Source: an uncultured Peptococcaceae bacterium
GTDB lineage: Bacteria; Bacillota; Desulfotomaculia; Desulfotomaculales; Desulfocucumaceae
NCBI GenBank assembly: GCA_958417755.1
Contig: CATZDY010000054.1
Span: 1 to 17,186 of the forward strand
Reading direction: 5' to 3'
Length of the DNA: 17,186 bases
Below, in pieces: positions 1 through 6,806 of this stretch. Within the stretch, counting starts at the first letter, position 1, and every line of letters starts with the position of its first letter. A program made the translations under genes and the position numbers. The notes under the pieces are model-generated. The model saw only the letters and a program-made list of their open reading frames with translations. It had not been told where the DNA came from and did not search any database.

Positions 1-287
1 AAGCGAGAAAAAAAGCGGCTGTCCAGATTGCCTTGGGTACCCTTTCTTATTCAGAATTGGATGCAGTGCATCACATTTTTAAACAACTGGATGGAGATGA
101 AGGGTTGCTGGTGGCCAGTAAAATAGCCGATAGGGTGGGGATTACCCGCTCTGTGATTGTCAATGCCTTGCGAAAATTTGAAAGCGCCGGGGTGATAGAA
201 TCTAAATCCCTGGGCATGAAGGGCACATATATACGGGTGCTGAACGACCGGTTATTGGAAGAATTGGATAAAATGAAACAACATTAA
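1..287 (+). CDS. codY: CodY, GTP- and branched-chain-amino-acid-sensing repressor (3' part)
   Basis: This is the last 94 codons of CodY, read from base 3; the start lies outside the window. CodY is a global regulator of Firmicutes that binds DNA when GTP and branched-chain amino acids are plentiful, and it represses starvation, transport and virulence or sporulation genes. The part seen is the C-terminal winged helix-turn-helix domain. Its signature segments are SYSELDAVHHIF, LLVASKIADRVGITRSVIV, NALRKFESAGVIESKSLGMK and GTYIRVL, which match CodY closely from memory of the B. subtilis protein. The N-terminal GAF domain that binds the amino acids is not in view. The stop codon TAA is part of the 5' arm of the following terminator, so the gene ends its transcript. 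The family identity is near certain. Confidence 0.95.
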   Translation, partial: ARKKAAVQIALGTLSYSELDAVHHIFKQLDGDEGLLVASKIADRVGITRSVIVNALRKFESAGVIESKSLGMKGTYIRVLNDRLLEELDKMKQH

Positions 288-312
288 CCACAGTGTGAAC
301 TGTGGTTTTTTT
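286..312 (+). terminator. Intrinsic terminator of codY
   Basis: A perfect 9-bp stem AACCACAGT / ACTGTGGTT (286-294 with 299-307) with a 4-base GTGA loop runs straight into a T tract ending at 312. The stem begins inside the codY stop codon. This is a textbook rho-independent terminator, separating codY from rpsB. Confidence 0.93.
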
Positions 313-383
313 ATATGTAGGGGTATGTTCGAAGGTTTCCAAGGATTTTGAAGAAGAAAGAAGGAAAATGCCTGTTTCAAATC

Positions 384-413
384 TTGCGCATTGGTGTTTA
401 TTTATGGTAAAAT
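384..413 (+). promoter_or_regulatory. Candidate sigma-A promoter of rpsB
   Basis: TTGCGC (384-389) and TAAAAT (408-413) are separated by 18 bp, and a TG one base before the -10 gives an extended -10 (TGGTAAAAT). It lies between the codY terminator and rpsB, where a promoter is needed. Transcription would start near 420, leaving a leader of about 108 nt before the rpsB start. I see no strong hairpin in that leader, only weak pairing around 422-439. The rest of 313-528 holds no convincing gene. Confidence 0.45.
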
Positions 414-528
414 ACCACCTAGTGTACTATGTACTACACACGTCACATGATTTTTGCAAAGGGTGTTTCTGGAAAAGAAAAGTTGCGGGAGATGAATGTG
501 GCGGAGGAAAAACCGAGGAGGTATAAAA

Positions 529-1236
529 ATGGCAGTTATATCCATGAAGCAATTGTTAGAAGCAGGGGTGCATTTCGGACACCAGACCCGTAGGTGGAAT
601 CCAAAAATGGATCCGTATATTTTTACGGACAGAAACGGTATTTATATCATTGATTTACAAAAAACCGTTCGCAAAGTGGATGAAGCATACAATTTTATCC
701 GGGATTTATCCTTGGCAGGAGAAAGTGTATTGTTTGTGGGTACCAAAAAACAAGCTCAGGAATCCGTGCGAGAAGAGGCCAATCGTTGCGGCATGTTTTT
801 TGTAAATCAGCGTTGGTTGGGCGGCATGCTAACCAATTTCCAAACCATTCGTCGTCGTATCGATCGGTTGCATGAGTTGGAGAAAATGGAAGAAGATGGC
901 CGCATGAATTTGTTGCCCAAAAAAGAAATTGCCCAATTGATGCATGAAAAAGAGCGTCTTGATAAATTTTTAGGTGGCATCAAGGATATGCGTAAGCTTC
1001 CAGGGGCCCTTTTTGTCATTGATCCCAGAAAAGAACGCATTGCTGTGGCAGAAGCGAGAAAATTAGGGATTCCTATTGTGGCCATTGTGGATACAAACTG
1101 TGATCCTGATGAAATTGACTATGTTATCCCTGGAAATGATGATGCCATTCGTGCTGTGCGGCTTTTGACAGGTAAAATGGCAGATGCAGTATTGGAAGGC
1201 AAACAGGGTGAGCAAATAGAGGAAGTTGCACAATAG
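529..1236 (+). CDS. rpsB: 30S ribosomal protein S2
   Basis: This encodes S2, a protein of the small ribosomal subunit that sits between head and body on the solvent side and is needed for S1 binding and translation initiation. The 235-residue product is the normal length. Recognisable segments are MKQLLEAGVHFGHQTRRWNP at residues 6-25, GTKKQAQE at 71-78, NQRWLGGMLTNF at 93-104, and the C-terminal PIVAIVDTNCDPD at 182-194. The ATG at 529 is chosen because GAGGAGGT (515-522) sits six bases upstream; an in-frame ATG at 496 has no such site and would add residues that S2 lacks. It is followed by its own terminator before tsf, so S2 can be made in excess of EF-Ts. Confidence 0.98.
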   Translation: MAVISMKQLLEAGVHFGHQTRRWNPKMDPYIFTDRNGIYIIDLQKTVRKVDEAYNFIRDLSLAGESVLFVGTKKQAQESVREEANRCGMFFVNQRWLGGMLTNFQTIRRRIDRLHELEKMEEDGRMNLLPKKEIAQLMHEKERLDKFLGGIKDMRKLPGALFVIDPRKERIAVAEARKLGIPIVAIVDTNCDPDEIDYVIPGNDDAIRAVRLLTGKMADAVLEGKQGEQIEEVAQ

Positions 1237-1246
1237 TTGTCAAGAT

Positions 1247-1288
1247 AAGGTAGGGCTCCCTTGTTCAAGGGAAAACCCTGCCTTTTTT
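1247..1288 (+). terminator. Terminator between rpsB and tsf
   Basis: The outer stem AAGGTAGGG / CCCTGCCTT (1247-1255 with 1276-1284, one G-T wobble) encloses an inner stem CCCTTG / CAAGGG with a TT loop. Six T residues (1283-1288) close it. The two coaxial helices and T run make a strong intrinsic terminator 10 bases after the rpsB stop. Read-through or a second promoter must supply tsf. Confidence 0.88.
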
Positions 1289-1316
1289 GTCTACTTCATG
1301 AAGGCAACCCCCAAAC

Positions 1317-1346
1317 TTGAAGAGCTTAGGGTAAAATTAATAAAAA
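1317..1346 (+). promoter_or_regulatory. Possible promoter for tsf
   Basis: TTGAAG (1317-1322) and TAAAAA (1341-1346) lie 18 bp apart in an AT-rich stretch between the rpsB terminator and tsf. The -10 match is poor, so this is a suggestion supported mainly by position: a terminator upstream makes a separate promoter likely. Confidence 0.3.
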
Positions 1347-1406
1347 TGGAAATAGTAGTAAATATATGAATGCGAAATCATAGCATGAATAAAGGAGGAT
1401 GTTTGG

Positions 1407-2063
1407 ATGGCTGAAATATCTGCCGCAATGGTGAAAGAATTAAGGGAACGCACTGGTGCTGGAATGATGGATTGCAAAAAAGCTTTGGCTGAAGTACAGG
1501 GAGATATAGAAAAAGCAGTGGATTATTTGAGAGAAAAGGGACAAGCTGCAGCGGCTAAAAAAGCAAGCAGGATTGCTGCAGAGGGTTTGGTGGAATCTTA
1601 TATTCACGGCGGGGGACGCATTGGCGTATTGCTAGAGCTGAACTGTGAAACGGATTTTGTGGCTAAAACCGATGAATTTAAAGCTTTGGCCAGGGATTTG
1701 GCCATGCAAGTTGCAGCCTCTAAGCCGGAATTTGTGCGTAAGGAAGAGGTGCCAGCGGATATGATTGCCAAAGAGAAGGAAATCTTAGCTGCCCAGGCTG
1801 CCAATGAAGGAAAACCAGAAAAAATCATTGAAAAAATGGTGGAAGGTAGAATTGAGAAATATTATAAAGAAGTTTGTTTAATGGAACAAGCCTTTGTGAA
1901 GGATCCGGATAAAACAGTAAAACAGTTGATTACAGAAAAAATCAATAAAATCGGTGAAAATATTAGCATTCGCCGTTTTGTGCGGTTTGAGCTGGGTGAA
2001 GGGCTGCAGAAAAAAGAAGATGATTTTGCCTCTGAAGTGGCGCAAATGTCAAAAAAATGCTAA
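1407..2063 (+). CDS. tsf: Translation elongation factor Ts
   Basis: EF-Ts is the cytosolic guanine-nucleotide exchange factor that removes GDP from EF-Tu. The 218-residue product has the N-terminal UBA-like module with the classic segment ELRERTGAGMMDCKKAL (residues 11-27), then the core domain with the ETDFVA motif at 81-86, whose TDFV residues insert next to the EF-Tu nucleotide site. The C-terminal part ends in INKIGENISIRRFVRFE (180-196), typical of the short EF-Ts of many Gram-positive bacteria; the E. coli protein is longer. The ATG at 1407 follows AAAGGAGG (1391-1398) by eight bases. It belongs with rpsB as in most bacteria, but a terminator separates the two here. Confidence 0.97.
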   Translation: MAEISAAMVKELRERTGAGMMDCKKALAEVQGDIEKAVDYLREKGQAAAAKKASRIAAEGLVESYIHGGGRIGVLLELNCETDFVAKTDEFKALARDLAMQVAASKPEFVRKEEVPADMIAKEKEILAAQAANEGKPEKIIEKMVEGRIEKYYKEVCLMEQAFVKDPDKTVKQLITEKINKIGENISIRRFVRFELGEGLQKKEDDFASEVAQMSKKC

Positions 2064-2144
2064 TTTGTTGTGTTTAAGGGATAGGATAAAGGATTTTCCC
2101 GGTATTTGCAGAAATAGATAGATACATGAACGGGAGGTTGCCCC

Positions 2145-2888
2145 ATGGCGATACCGAAATATCGTAGGGTAATTTTAAAGTTAAGTGGAGAAGCGTTGGC
2201 AGGAAGCAAAGCCTATGGCATTGATCCTGAAGTGGTGTCTTCCATTTCCGCCCAAATCAAAGAGGTTGTGAGTCATAATGTGCAAGTGGCGGTGGTGGTA
2301 GGCGGCGGTAATATTTGGCGTGGTGTGGCTGGCAGTACCCAGGGAATGGATAGGGCTACAGCGGATTATATGGGCATGTTGGCTACTGTTATCAACTCTT
2401 TGGCTTTACAAGACGGATTATCCAAGCAAGGTGTGGACAGCCGGGTACAAACTGCCATTGAGATGCGGGCAGTGGCAGAGCCTTATATTCGGCGCAGGGC
2501 CATCAGGCATCTGGAAAAGGGCCGGGTAATTATTTTTGCCGCTGGCACAGGCAATCCATATTTTTCTACGGATACCACTGCTGCCTTGCGCGCTGCGGAA
2601 ATCGAAGCAGAAGTGATTCTAATGGCAAAAACAGTGAACGGGGTCTATGATGCTGATCCCAAAAAATATGATAATGCACAAAAATTTGACCGTTTGACCT
2701 ATATTGATTTGATTAACAAAGAATTGGCCGTAATGGATACCACGGCTACATCCCTGTGTATGGATAACCGCATTCCGTTGGTGGTATTTAATCTCAATGA
2801 AGAGGGAAATATCATGAGGGCAGTTCTTGGCGAATCTGTTGGGACATATATTGGGGGTAAATTAGATGGTGAAACAAATTGCTTCTGA
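2145..2888 (+). CDS. pyrH: Uridylate kinase (UMP kinase)
   Basis: PyrH phosphorylates UMP to UDP with ATP, supplying UTP and CTP for RNA, and UDP-sugars for the wall. It is a cytosolic homohexamer of the amino-acid-kinase family, usually activated by GTP and inhibited by UTP. The 247-residue product shows KLSGEAL at 12-18, the glycine-rich GGGNIWRG at 53-60, GTGNPYFSTDTTAALRAAE at 134-152 (UMP binding) and VNGVYDADPKK at 164-174 (nucleotide loop). Length is normal. GGGAGG (2132-2137) precedes the ATG by seven bases. The last eight codons overlap the start of frr by 23 nt in another frame, which suggests translational coupling. Confidence 0.97.
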   Translation: MAIPKYRRVILKLSGEALAGSKAYGIDPEVVSSISAQIKEVVSHNVQVAVVVGGGNIWRGVAGSTQGMDRATADYMGMLATVINSLALQDGLSKQGVDSRVQTAIEMRAVAEPYIRRRAIRHLEKGRVIIFAAGTGNPYFSTDTTAALRAAEIEAEVILMAKTVNGVYDADPKKYDNAQKFDRLTYIDLINKELAVMDTTATSLCMDNRIPLVVFNLNEEGNIMRAVLGESVGTYIGGKLDGETNCF

Positions 2889-3423
2889 AACTGAAAGCAA
2901 CATGCAAAAAACCGTTGAAGTTGTAAAAAAAGAATTATCTTCCCTGCGAGCCGGACGGGCAAATCCAGCTTTGTTGGACAAAATCATGGTGAATTATTAT
3001 GGTACCCCAACACCTATAAATCAAGTGGCGAATATTTCTGTGCCTGAAGCCAGGTTATTGGTGATTCAACCATGGGAAAAAACGTTGATTCCTGAGATAG
3101 AAAAGGCGATTATGAAATCTGATCTGGGCATCAATCCTACCAGTGATGGTACGGTGGTGCGTTTGGCCGTTCCCCAGCTTACCCAGGATAGGCGGACTGA
3201 GCTGGTTAAAATGGCTAAGAAAAAAGCAGAAGAAGGCCGGGTGGCAGTGCGTAATTTGCGCAGGGATGCCAATGATGGTTTGAAAAGTAAAGAGAAAAAG
3301 TCTGAAATATCAGAAGATGATTTGCGTAAAGGGCAAGATGAAGTGCAAAAATTAACAGATAAATACATCAAAGAAATTGATGCTCTTTTGGCGGCCAAAG
3401 AAGAAGAAATTATGACTGTTTAA
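2866..3423 (+). CDS. frr: Ribosome recycling factor
   Basis: RRF works with EF-G to split the post-termination ribosome and free the mRNA. The 185-residue product is the family's standard length and begins with the three-helix-bundle arm carrying SLRAGRANPALLDKI at 26-40. It then passes through the small beta domain (YYGTPTPINQVANISVPEAR, 44-63) and returns to the helical domain (DRRTELVKMAKKKAEEGRVA, 108-127). The ATG at 2866 lies inside the end of pyrH (23-nt overlap); the Shine-Dalgarno is weak (GGGGGT, 2852-2857), in keeping with coupled translation. An alternative GTG start one codon later would change nothing. The next small gene begins one base after its stop. Confidence 0.97.
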   Translation: MVKQIASETESNMQKTVEVVKKELSSLRAGRANPALLDKIMVNYYGTPTPINQVANISVPEARLLVIQPWEKTLIPEIEKAIMKSDLGINPTSDGTVVRLAVPQLTQDRRTELVKMAKKKAEEGRVAVRNLRRDANDGLKSKEKKSEISEDDLRKGQDEVQKLTDKYIKEIDALLAAKEEEIMTV

Positions 3424-3424
3424 G

Positions 3425-3655
3425 ATGGAAAGGGAGACATTGGCCCAAAGGGTGCTGGCTTTGGATTTGACAGAAGCAGTGGAAATTTGCCGTGAAGCGG
3501 GGATTAAACCGATTTTGCGGTATACCAAACCTCCCCAAAGCAAAATGGAGAATAGTGGAAGGTACATGGTGGTGCGGTTTGTTTGGGTATCGCCGGATGA
3601 AGGGGAATTAACGCTTGCATCAGAAACCATGGACAAAGAGATCGCAACACAATAA
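3425..3655 (+). CDS. Small protein of unknown function following frr
   Basis: This 76-residue reading frame starts one base after the frr stop and is probably co-translated with it; there is no clear Shine-Dalgarno of its own. I do not recognise a domain. The N-terminal third looks helical and charged (LAQRVLALDLTEAVEICREA, 6-25). It is followed by a basic, proline-containing turn (KPILRYTKPPQSK, 28-40) and what looks like a beta hairpin (YMVVRFVWV and GELTLASE, 47-67). It has no signal peptide, no membrane segment and no zinc-type cysteine pair (one cysteine, C22). Its codon use resembles the neighbours. I have the impression that clostridial genomes often carry a short unknown gene after frr, but cannot verify it here. 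A ribosome-linked role would be a guess from position only. Confidence 0.7.
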   Translation: MERETLAQRVLALDLTEAVEICREAGIKPILRYTKPPQSKMENSGRYMVVRFVWVSPDEGELTLASETMDKEIATQ

Positions 3656-3816
3656 AAATGATGTAGCTATAGTTTGCTCCAGTGTATATGAATCGTAAAG
3701 CATTTTTAGACTCCTATTGGGGGGTATTTTGCATGAGAGACAAGAGAAGCGGTTGTATATATGCTGGGATGGATAGTGGAGTGCAACAGTTTGAATGGAG
3801 AAATTGTTTTCACATG

Positions 3817-3842
3817 CCCCCTCATTGAGGGGGTTGTTGTTT
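3817..3842 (+). terminator. Terminator of the pyrH-frr unit
   Basis: The stem CCCCCTC / GAGGGGG (3817-3823 with 3827-3833) is perfect, with a three-base loop ATT (or CATTG if the last pair opens). It is followed by TTGTTGTTT. The high G+C stem and T-rich tail fit an intrinsic terminator ending the upstream transcript, 160 bases after the small gene. Confidence 0.8.
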
Positions 3843-3865
3843 ATATTTCATTTTCTTGATAGGAT
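3837..3865 (+). promoter_or_regulatory. Possible promoter for uppS-cdsA
   Basis: TTGTTT (3837-3842) and TAGGAT (3860-3865) are 17 bp apart, starting in the tail of the terminator. The match is moderate. A promoter is expected here because a terminator precedes uppS. Confidence 0.3.
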
Positions 3866-3953
3866 ATAAAACAAGAGATGTCAAGAGGCATATTGTGCTG
3901 ATTTGTCCGTATAGTGTAGAGATGGTTTTCTCAAAAGGGCATTGGATAAAATG

Positions 3954-3960
3954 TGGGGGT
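3954..3960 (+). promoter_or_regulatory. Ribosome binding site deciding the uppS start
   Basis: TGGGGGT lies seven bases before the GTG at 3968 and would fall inside the coding region if translation began at the GTG at 3953. This favours 3968. No comparable site precedes 3953 at good spacing. Confidence 0.55.
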
Positions 3961-3967
3961 TTACGTT

Positions 3968-4762
3968 GTGCTCAAGAACGTATTGCAATTTTGGAAAAGG
4001 GAAAAGAAAAATGACCTAATACAGTCAGAGGAAGAGCTTTTAGCCAGTTTAGATCCCACCAAAATACCCCGCCATGTGGCGATTATTATGGATGGCAATG
4101 GACGATGGGCTTCCCGCCGGGGCATGCCTAGGGTTTATGGACATAGGATGGGCATGAAGTCTTTAAAGGAAGCTGTCAAGGTTTCTGTAGAATTGAAATT
4201 GGATGTGTTAACTGTTTATGCATTTTCTACAGAAAATTGGAAACGTCCCCAGACAGAAGTGGATTTTCTGATGAACTTATTGGTGGAATATATGAACAAA
4301 GAAATTGATGAGCTTTGCGAGAACAATGTACAGGTAAGCGCCATTGGTAGAATAGAGGCGTTGCCTCTTTCAGCTCAAAAAGCCATTACCTATGCCTTGG
4401 AACGGACCAAAAACAACACGGGTTTAATCTTTAATTTAGCCTTGAATTATGGTGGCAGGACAGAATTGGTGGATGCAGTGAAAAACATTGGCGCAATGGC
4501 TGCCCAAGGGCAGTTGGATCCCAAAGCCATCAATGAACAAACCATTTCCGGACAATTGTATACTGCCGGACAACCAGATCCGGATTTACTCATACGCCCT
4601 TCAGGAGATTATCGGATTAGTAATTTTTTATTATGGCAAATGGCTTATACAGAATTTTGGCATACCAACGTTTTATGGCCTGATTTTAGAAAAATTCATA
4701 TGTTGCAAGCTGTAGCTGAATACCAAAAGCGGGAACGCAGGTTTGGTGGATTAAAAAAATAG
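3968..4762 (+). CDS. uppS: Undecaprenyl diphosphate synthase (cis-prenyltransferase)
   Basis: UppS extends farnesyl diphosphate with eight isopentenyl units in cis to give the C55 carrier lipid for peptidoglycan and teichoic acids. It is a cytosolic, membrane-facing dimer. The 264-residue product carries the catalytic-aspartate motif MDGNGRWA at 41-48 (Asp42), FSTENWKRP at 86-94, and the family signature DLLIRPSGDYRISNFLLWQ at 206-224, whose arginines and serine bind the diphosphate. The TEFW segment lies at 228-231. Two GTG starts are possible, 3953 and 3968; I prefer 3968 for its ribosome site, and the change is only five residues. cdsA follows at once, as in most Firmicutes. Substrate chain length cannot be read from the sequence, but this genomic place is standard for UppS. 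Confidence 0.96.
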   Translation: MLKNVLQFWKREKKNDLIQSEEELLASLDPTKIPRHVAIIMDGNGRWASRRGMPRVYGHRMGMKSLKEAVKVSVELKLDVLTVYAFSTENWKRPQTEVDFLMNLLVEYMNKEIDELCENNVQVSAIGRIEALPLSAQKAITYALERTKNNTGLIFNLALNYGGRTELVDAVKNIGAMAAQGQLDPKAINEQTISGQLYTAGQPDPDLLIRPSGDYRISNFLLWQMAYTEFWHTNVLWPDFRKIHMLQAVAEYQKRERRFGGLKK

Positions 4763-4763
4763 G

Positions 4764-5570
4764 TTGGTGAACCTTTTGTTAAAAACCAGAATTATAAGTT
4801 CTGTGGTGGGCGTGCCTTTGATCCTTCTGGCCGTATGGTTTGGGGGATGGCCTTTATTATTCTTAACAGCTGTGATTATGATCATTGGAACTTTCGAAAT
4901 GACAGCTATGTTGCGAAAAATGCAATTAAATCCACCTTTGCTATTGTTAGTGGGGTCAATCATTTGGTTGTTGGCTGTCACAGCGGTGTGGGGGGCAAAC
5001 AGCATTGCTTTTAGCATGGCTGTGATTCTTTTGGCCATGATGATAACCGTGGTGTTTTGGTATCCTCAATATTCCTTTTTGGATGGGGCCATGGGGTTAT
5101 TGAGTATTTTTTACATCAGCTTTTTTGTATATATGTATCTCATCCGAGATTTACCCCGAGGGTGGATTTGGTTGGTATTTGTACTGCTAGCCACATGGGC
5201 CAGCGATACCATTGCCTATGTGGTAGGACGAAAGTTGGGAAAACGTAAATTAGCGCCAGCATTGAGTCCAGGTAAAACAGTGGCCGGCGCCATAGGCGGA
5301 TTATGTGGCAGTTTGGCAGTTGGGATTATATTTTCCTTGATTTATCCTTTTTTGTCCTTATGGTTTTTATTATCATTGGGTTTATTGGTGGGCCTGGCAG
5401 CCCAATTGGGAGATTTGTGGGAATCAGCCATCAAAAGAACAGCAGGGACAAAGGATGCGGGCAAAATCATTCCTGGCCATGGGGGGGTTTTGGATCGATT
5501 TGATAGCATGTTTTTCACTGCCCCTGTGGTGTATTACTATCTGATGCTTACAAAGGATATCATGAGGTGA
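4764..5570 (+). CDS. cdsA: Phosphatidate cytidylyltransferase (CDP-diglyceride synthase)
   Basis: CdsA joins CTP and phosphatidic acid to CDP-diacylglycerol, the precursor of phosphatidylglycerol, cardiolipin and phosphatidylethanolamine. The 268-residue product is an integral membrane protein with about eight hydrophobic stretches. Its C-terminal third carries WASDTIAYVVGRKLGKRKL (145-163), SPGKTVAG (168-175) and the PROSITE-type signature KDAGKIIPGHGGVLDRFDS (230-248), with the metal-binding aspartates. The start is uncertain: TTG 4764, GTG 4767 or TTG 4776. The last is preceded by GGTGA at five bases and gives a protein starting MLKTRIIS, which is common in the family. The gene starts directly after the uppS stop, so they are surely co-transcribed. 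Confidence 0.95.
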   Translation: MVNLLLKTRIISSVVGVPLILLAVWFGGWPLLFLTAVIMIIGTFEMTAMLRKMQLNPPLLLLVGSIIWLLAVTAVWGANSIAFSMAVILLAMMITVVFWYPQYSFLDGAMGLLSIFYISFFVYMYLIRDLPRGWIWLVFVLLATWASDTIAYVVGRKLGKRKLAPALSPGKTVAGAIGGLCGSLAVGIIFSLIYPFLSLWFLLSLGLLVGLAAQLGDLWESAIKRTAGTKDAGKIIPGHGGVLDRFDSMFFTAPVVYYYLMLTKDIMR

Positions 5571-5574
5571 GCGT

Positions 5575-6654
5575 ATGTCTAGGGTCTGGCGGGTTAGTTT
5601 GGGCGTTACGTTTTTCTTATTTCTTGTTTATGTAGCATCAAAGTATCTTGTCCCAGAGTTTATGGCTTTGCTTTACAAAGTATTGCTGGTTTTGATTCCC
5701 TTCATCATATCCATTGTCATTGCCCTATTTTTAGAACCACTGGTTCGGCTTATGGTACAACGATTTAAAATGAGCCGAACCGTGGCTGCCGGATTGACCA
5801 TGTTGTTGGTGCTGGGCACTGTGTTGGCTGTTTTCTTTTTATTGATTTTTCGTTTGGGTGTGGAGCTAGTGGAACTTTCGGTATCCTTACCCCAATATAC
5901 CCAGTCAATGCAAGAATTTTTGGCAAACATTGTGGAGCAGGGAAAACTATATTATTTTAAATATCCTGATGTGGTCAAGCAAATCAATGAGAATTTTGGT
6001 TCCATTGCCAAGCAATTGTCCGATTTTATATCCGCCATGGCCCAATCATTGTTGCATCTGGCCACTGGTGTTCCTGGGGTTGTATTAGGAAGTATTGTTG
6101 CTTTGATTGCAACTTATTTTTTTATCAAGGATCGTCATTTAATCGTAGCCTTTTGGCTGCGGGTGGTGCCTGAGCCCTGGGGAAGATATGTGTTAACAAT
6201 CTGTAATGAAGCTGTGGGCGCTTTGTTCAATTACATCCGGGCCCAAGCAGTGTTGGTGACCCTGACCATGTTACAAGCCATCATAGGGTTACATATCATT
6301 GGCATTCCCTATGCTGTGACAGTGGGTATATTGGTGGGTGTGGTGGATATCATTCCTGTATTGGGGCCAGCTACAGTTTTTGTTCCGTGGGCTTTATGGG
6401 CTTTTATCAGCGGGAATATCGTTTTGGGTATCAAATTAATTGTTTTGTATGCTTTCATTTGGGTGGTTCGCCAACTGTTAGAGGCAAAGGTTGTGGCTGT
6501 GAATTTGGGATTACATCCCTTGGCAGTGTTAGCTGCCATGTATCTTGGTTTTCGTCTTTTTGGAATCATTGGATTGGCAGTAGGTCCTATTTTAATTATT
6601 GTTGGATTGGCTGTGCTTCGGGCCATTGATCAAGCCAAAACCAAGTATCAGTAA
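5575..6654 (+). CDS. ytvI: YtvI-type sporulation integral membrane protein (AI-2E transporter family)
   Basis: This 359-residue polytopic protein belongs to the AI-2E/PerM family (formerly UPF0118). N-terminal hydrophobic helices (roughly 8-57 and 68-93) are followed by a soluble, helical segment (100-155). The family's hallmark ATYFFIKDRH (179-188) comes next, then further helices including VGVVDIIPVLGPATVFVPWA (254-273) and a last pair around 310-350. The helix pattern and VRQLLEAKVVAVNLGLHPL (298-316) resemble the YtvI subgroup named in endospore formers. Its substrate is unknown, and some relatives are Na+/H+ antiporters or exporters. GAGGTGA (5564-5570) overlaps the cdsA stop and sits four bases before the ATG, so it belongs to the uppS-cdsA unit. 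In B. subtilis dxr follows cdsA directly, so this gene is an extra member. The subgroup call is moderately sure, the superfamily is certain. Confidence 0.85.
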   Translation: MSRVWRVSLGVTFFLFLVYVASKYLVPEFMALLYKVLLVLIPFIISIVIALFLEPLVRLMVQRFKMSRTVAAGLTMLLVLGTVLAVFFLLIFRLGVELVELSVSLPQYTQSMQEFLANIVEQGKLYYFKYPDVVKQINENFGSIAKQLSDFISAMAQSLLHLATGVPGVVLGSIVALIATYFFIKDRHLIVAFWLRVVPEPWGRYVLTICNEAVGALFNYIRAQAVLVTLTMLQAIIGLHIIGIPYAVTVGILVGVVDIIPVLGPATVFVPWALWAFISGNIVLGIKLIVLYAFIWVVRQLLEAKVVAVNLGLHPLAVLAAMYLGFRLFGIIGLAVGPILIIVGLAVLRAIDQAKTKYQ

Positions 6655-6665
6655 GATACTTGGTT
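6639..6665 (+). repeat. Perfect 11-bp inverted repeat over the stop codon of the ytvI-like gene
   Basis: AACCAAGTATC (6639-6649) and GATACTTGGTT (6655-6665) are exact complements around a five-base loop AGTAA that contains the TAA stop. There is no T run after it (GGCGCTTTACG follows), so it is a weak or factor-assisted terminator, or an mRNA 3'-end stabiliser, before the dxr promoter region. Confidence 0.65.
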
Positions 6666-6670
6666 GGCGC

Positions 6671-6699
6671 TTTACGAATGAGGAAAAAAACAGTAAAAT
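6671..6699 (+). promoter_or_regulatory. Candidate promoter of dxr-rseP-ispG
   Basis: TTTACG (6671-6676) and TAAAAT (6694-6699) are separated by exactly 17 bp, in the 152-base gap after the hairpin that closes the preceding gene. Transcription would begin about 100 bases before the dxr start. No other strong structure is visible in this gap. Confidence 0.42.
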
Positions 6700-6806
6700 T
6701 GTGAATACAAGTTTACTTTAGCATAGGTAGAAATACAAAAAAAGAGAAGAATGACTCATATAATCCTGCATAGAGTGTGGTTTTATATGTTTGGGAGGTC
6801 ATAAAA

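Larger units (their letters stand above)
3656..3967 (+). other. Intergenic region between the frr unit and uppS
   Basis: About 310 bases without a convincing gene. It contains one clear terminator at 3817-3842 and a possible promoter just after it. A 31-codon frame (3733-3828) preceded by GGGGGG is discussed as a finding; its stop codon lies in the terminator hairpin. The first 75 bases are AT-rich with no structure I can defend. Confidence 0.6.

Noticed and set aside
302..526. 74-codon frame between codY and rpsB on the + strand
   Set aside because: It starts inside the codY terminator, has no ribosome site, runs through the likely rpsB promoter and ribosome site, and its composition (many Cys, Trp, His) is unlike a real protein of this genome.
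6777..6806. Earlier in-frame start of dxr
   Set aside because: It lies upstream of the GGGAGG ribosome site and would push the GCTGSIG nucleotide motif too far from the N-terminus.
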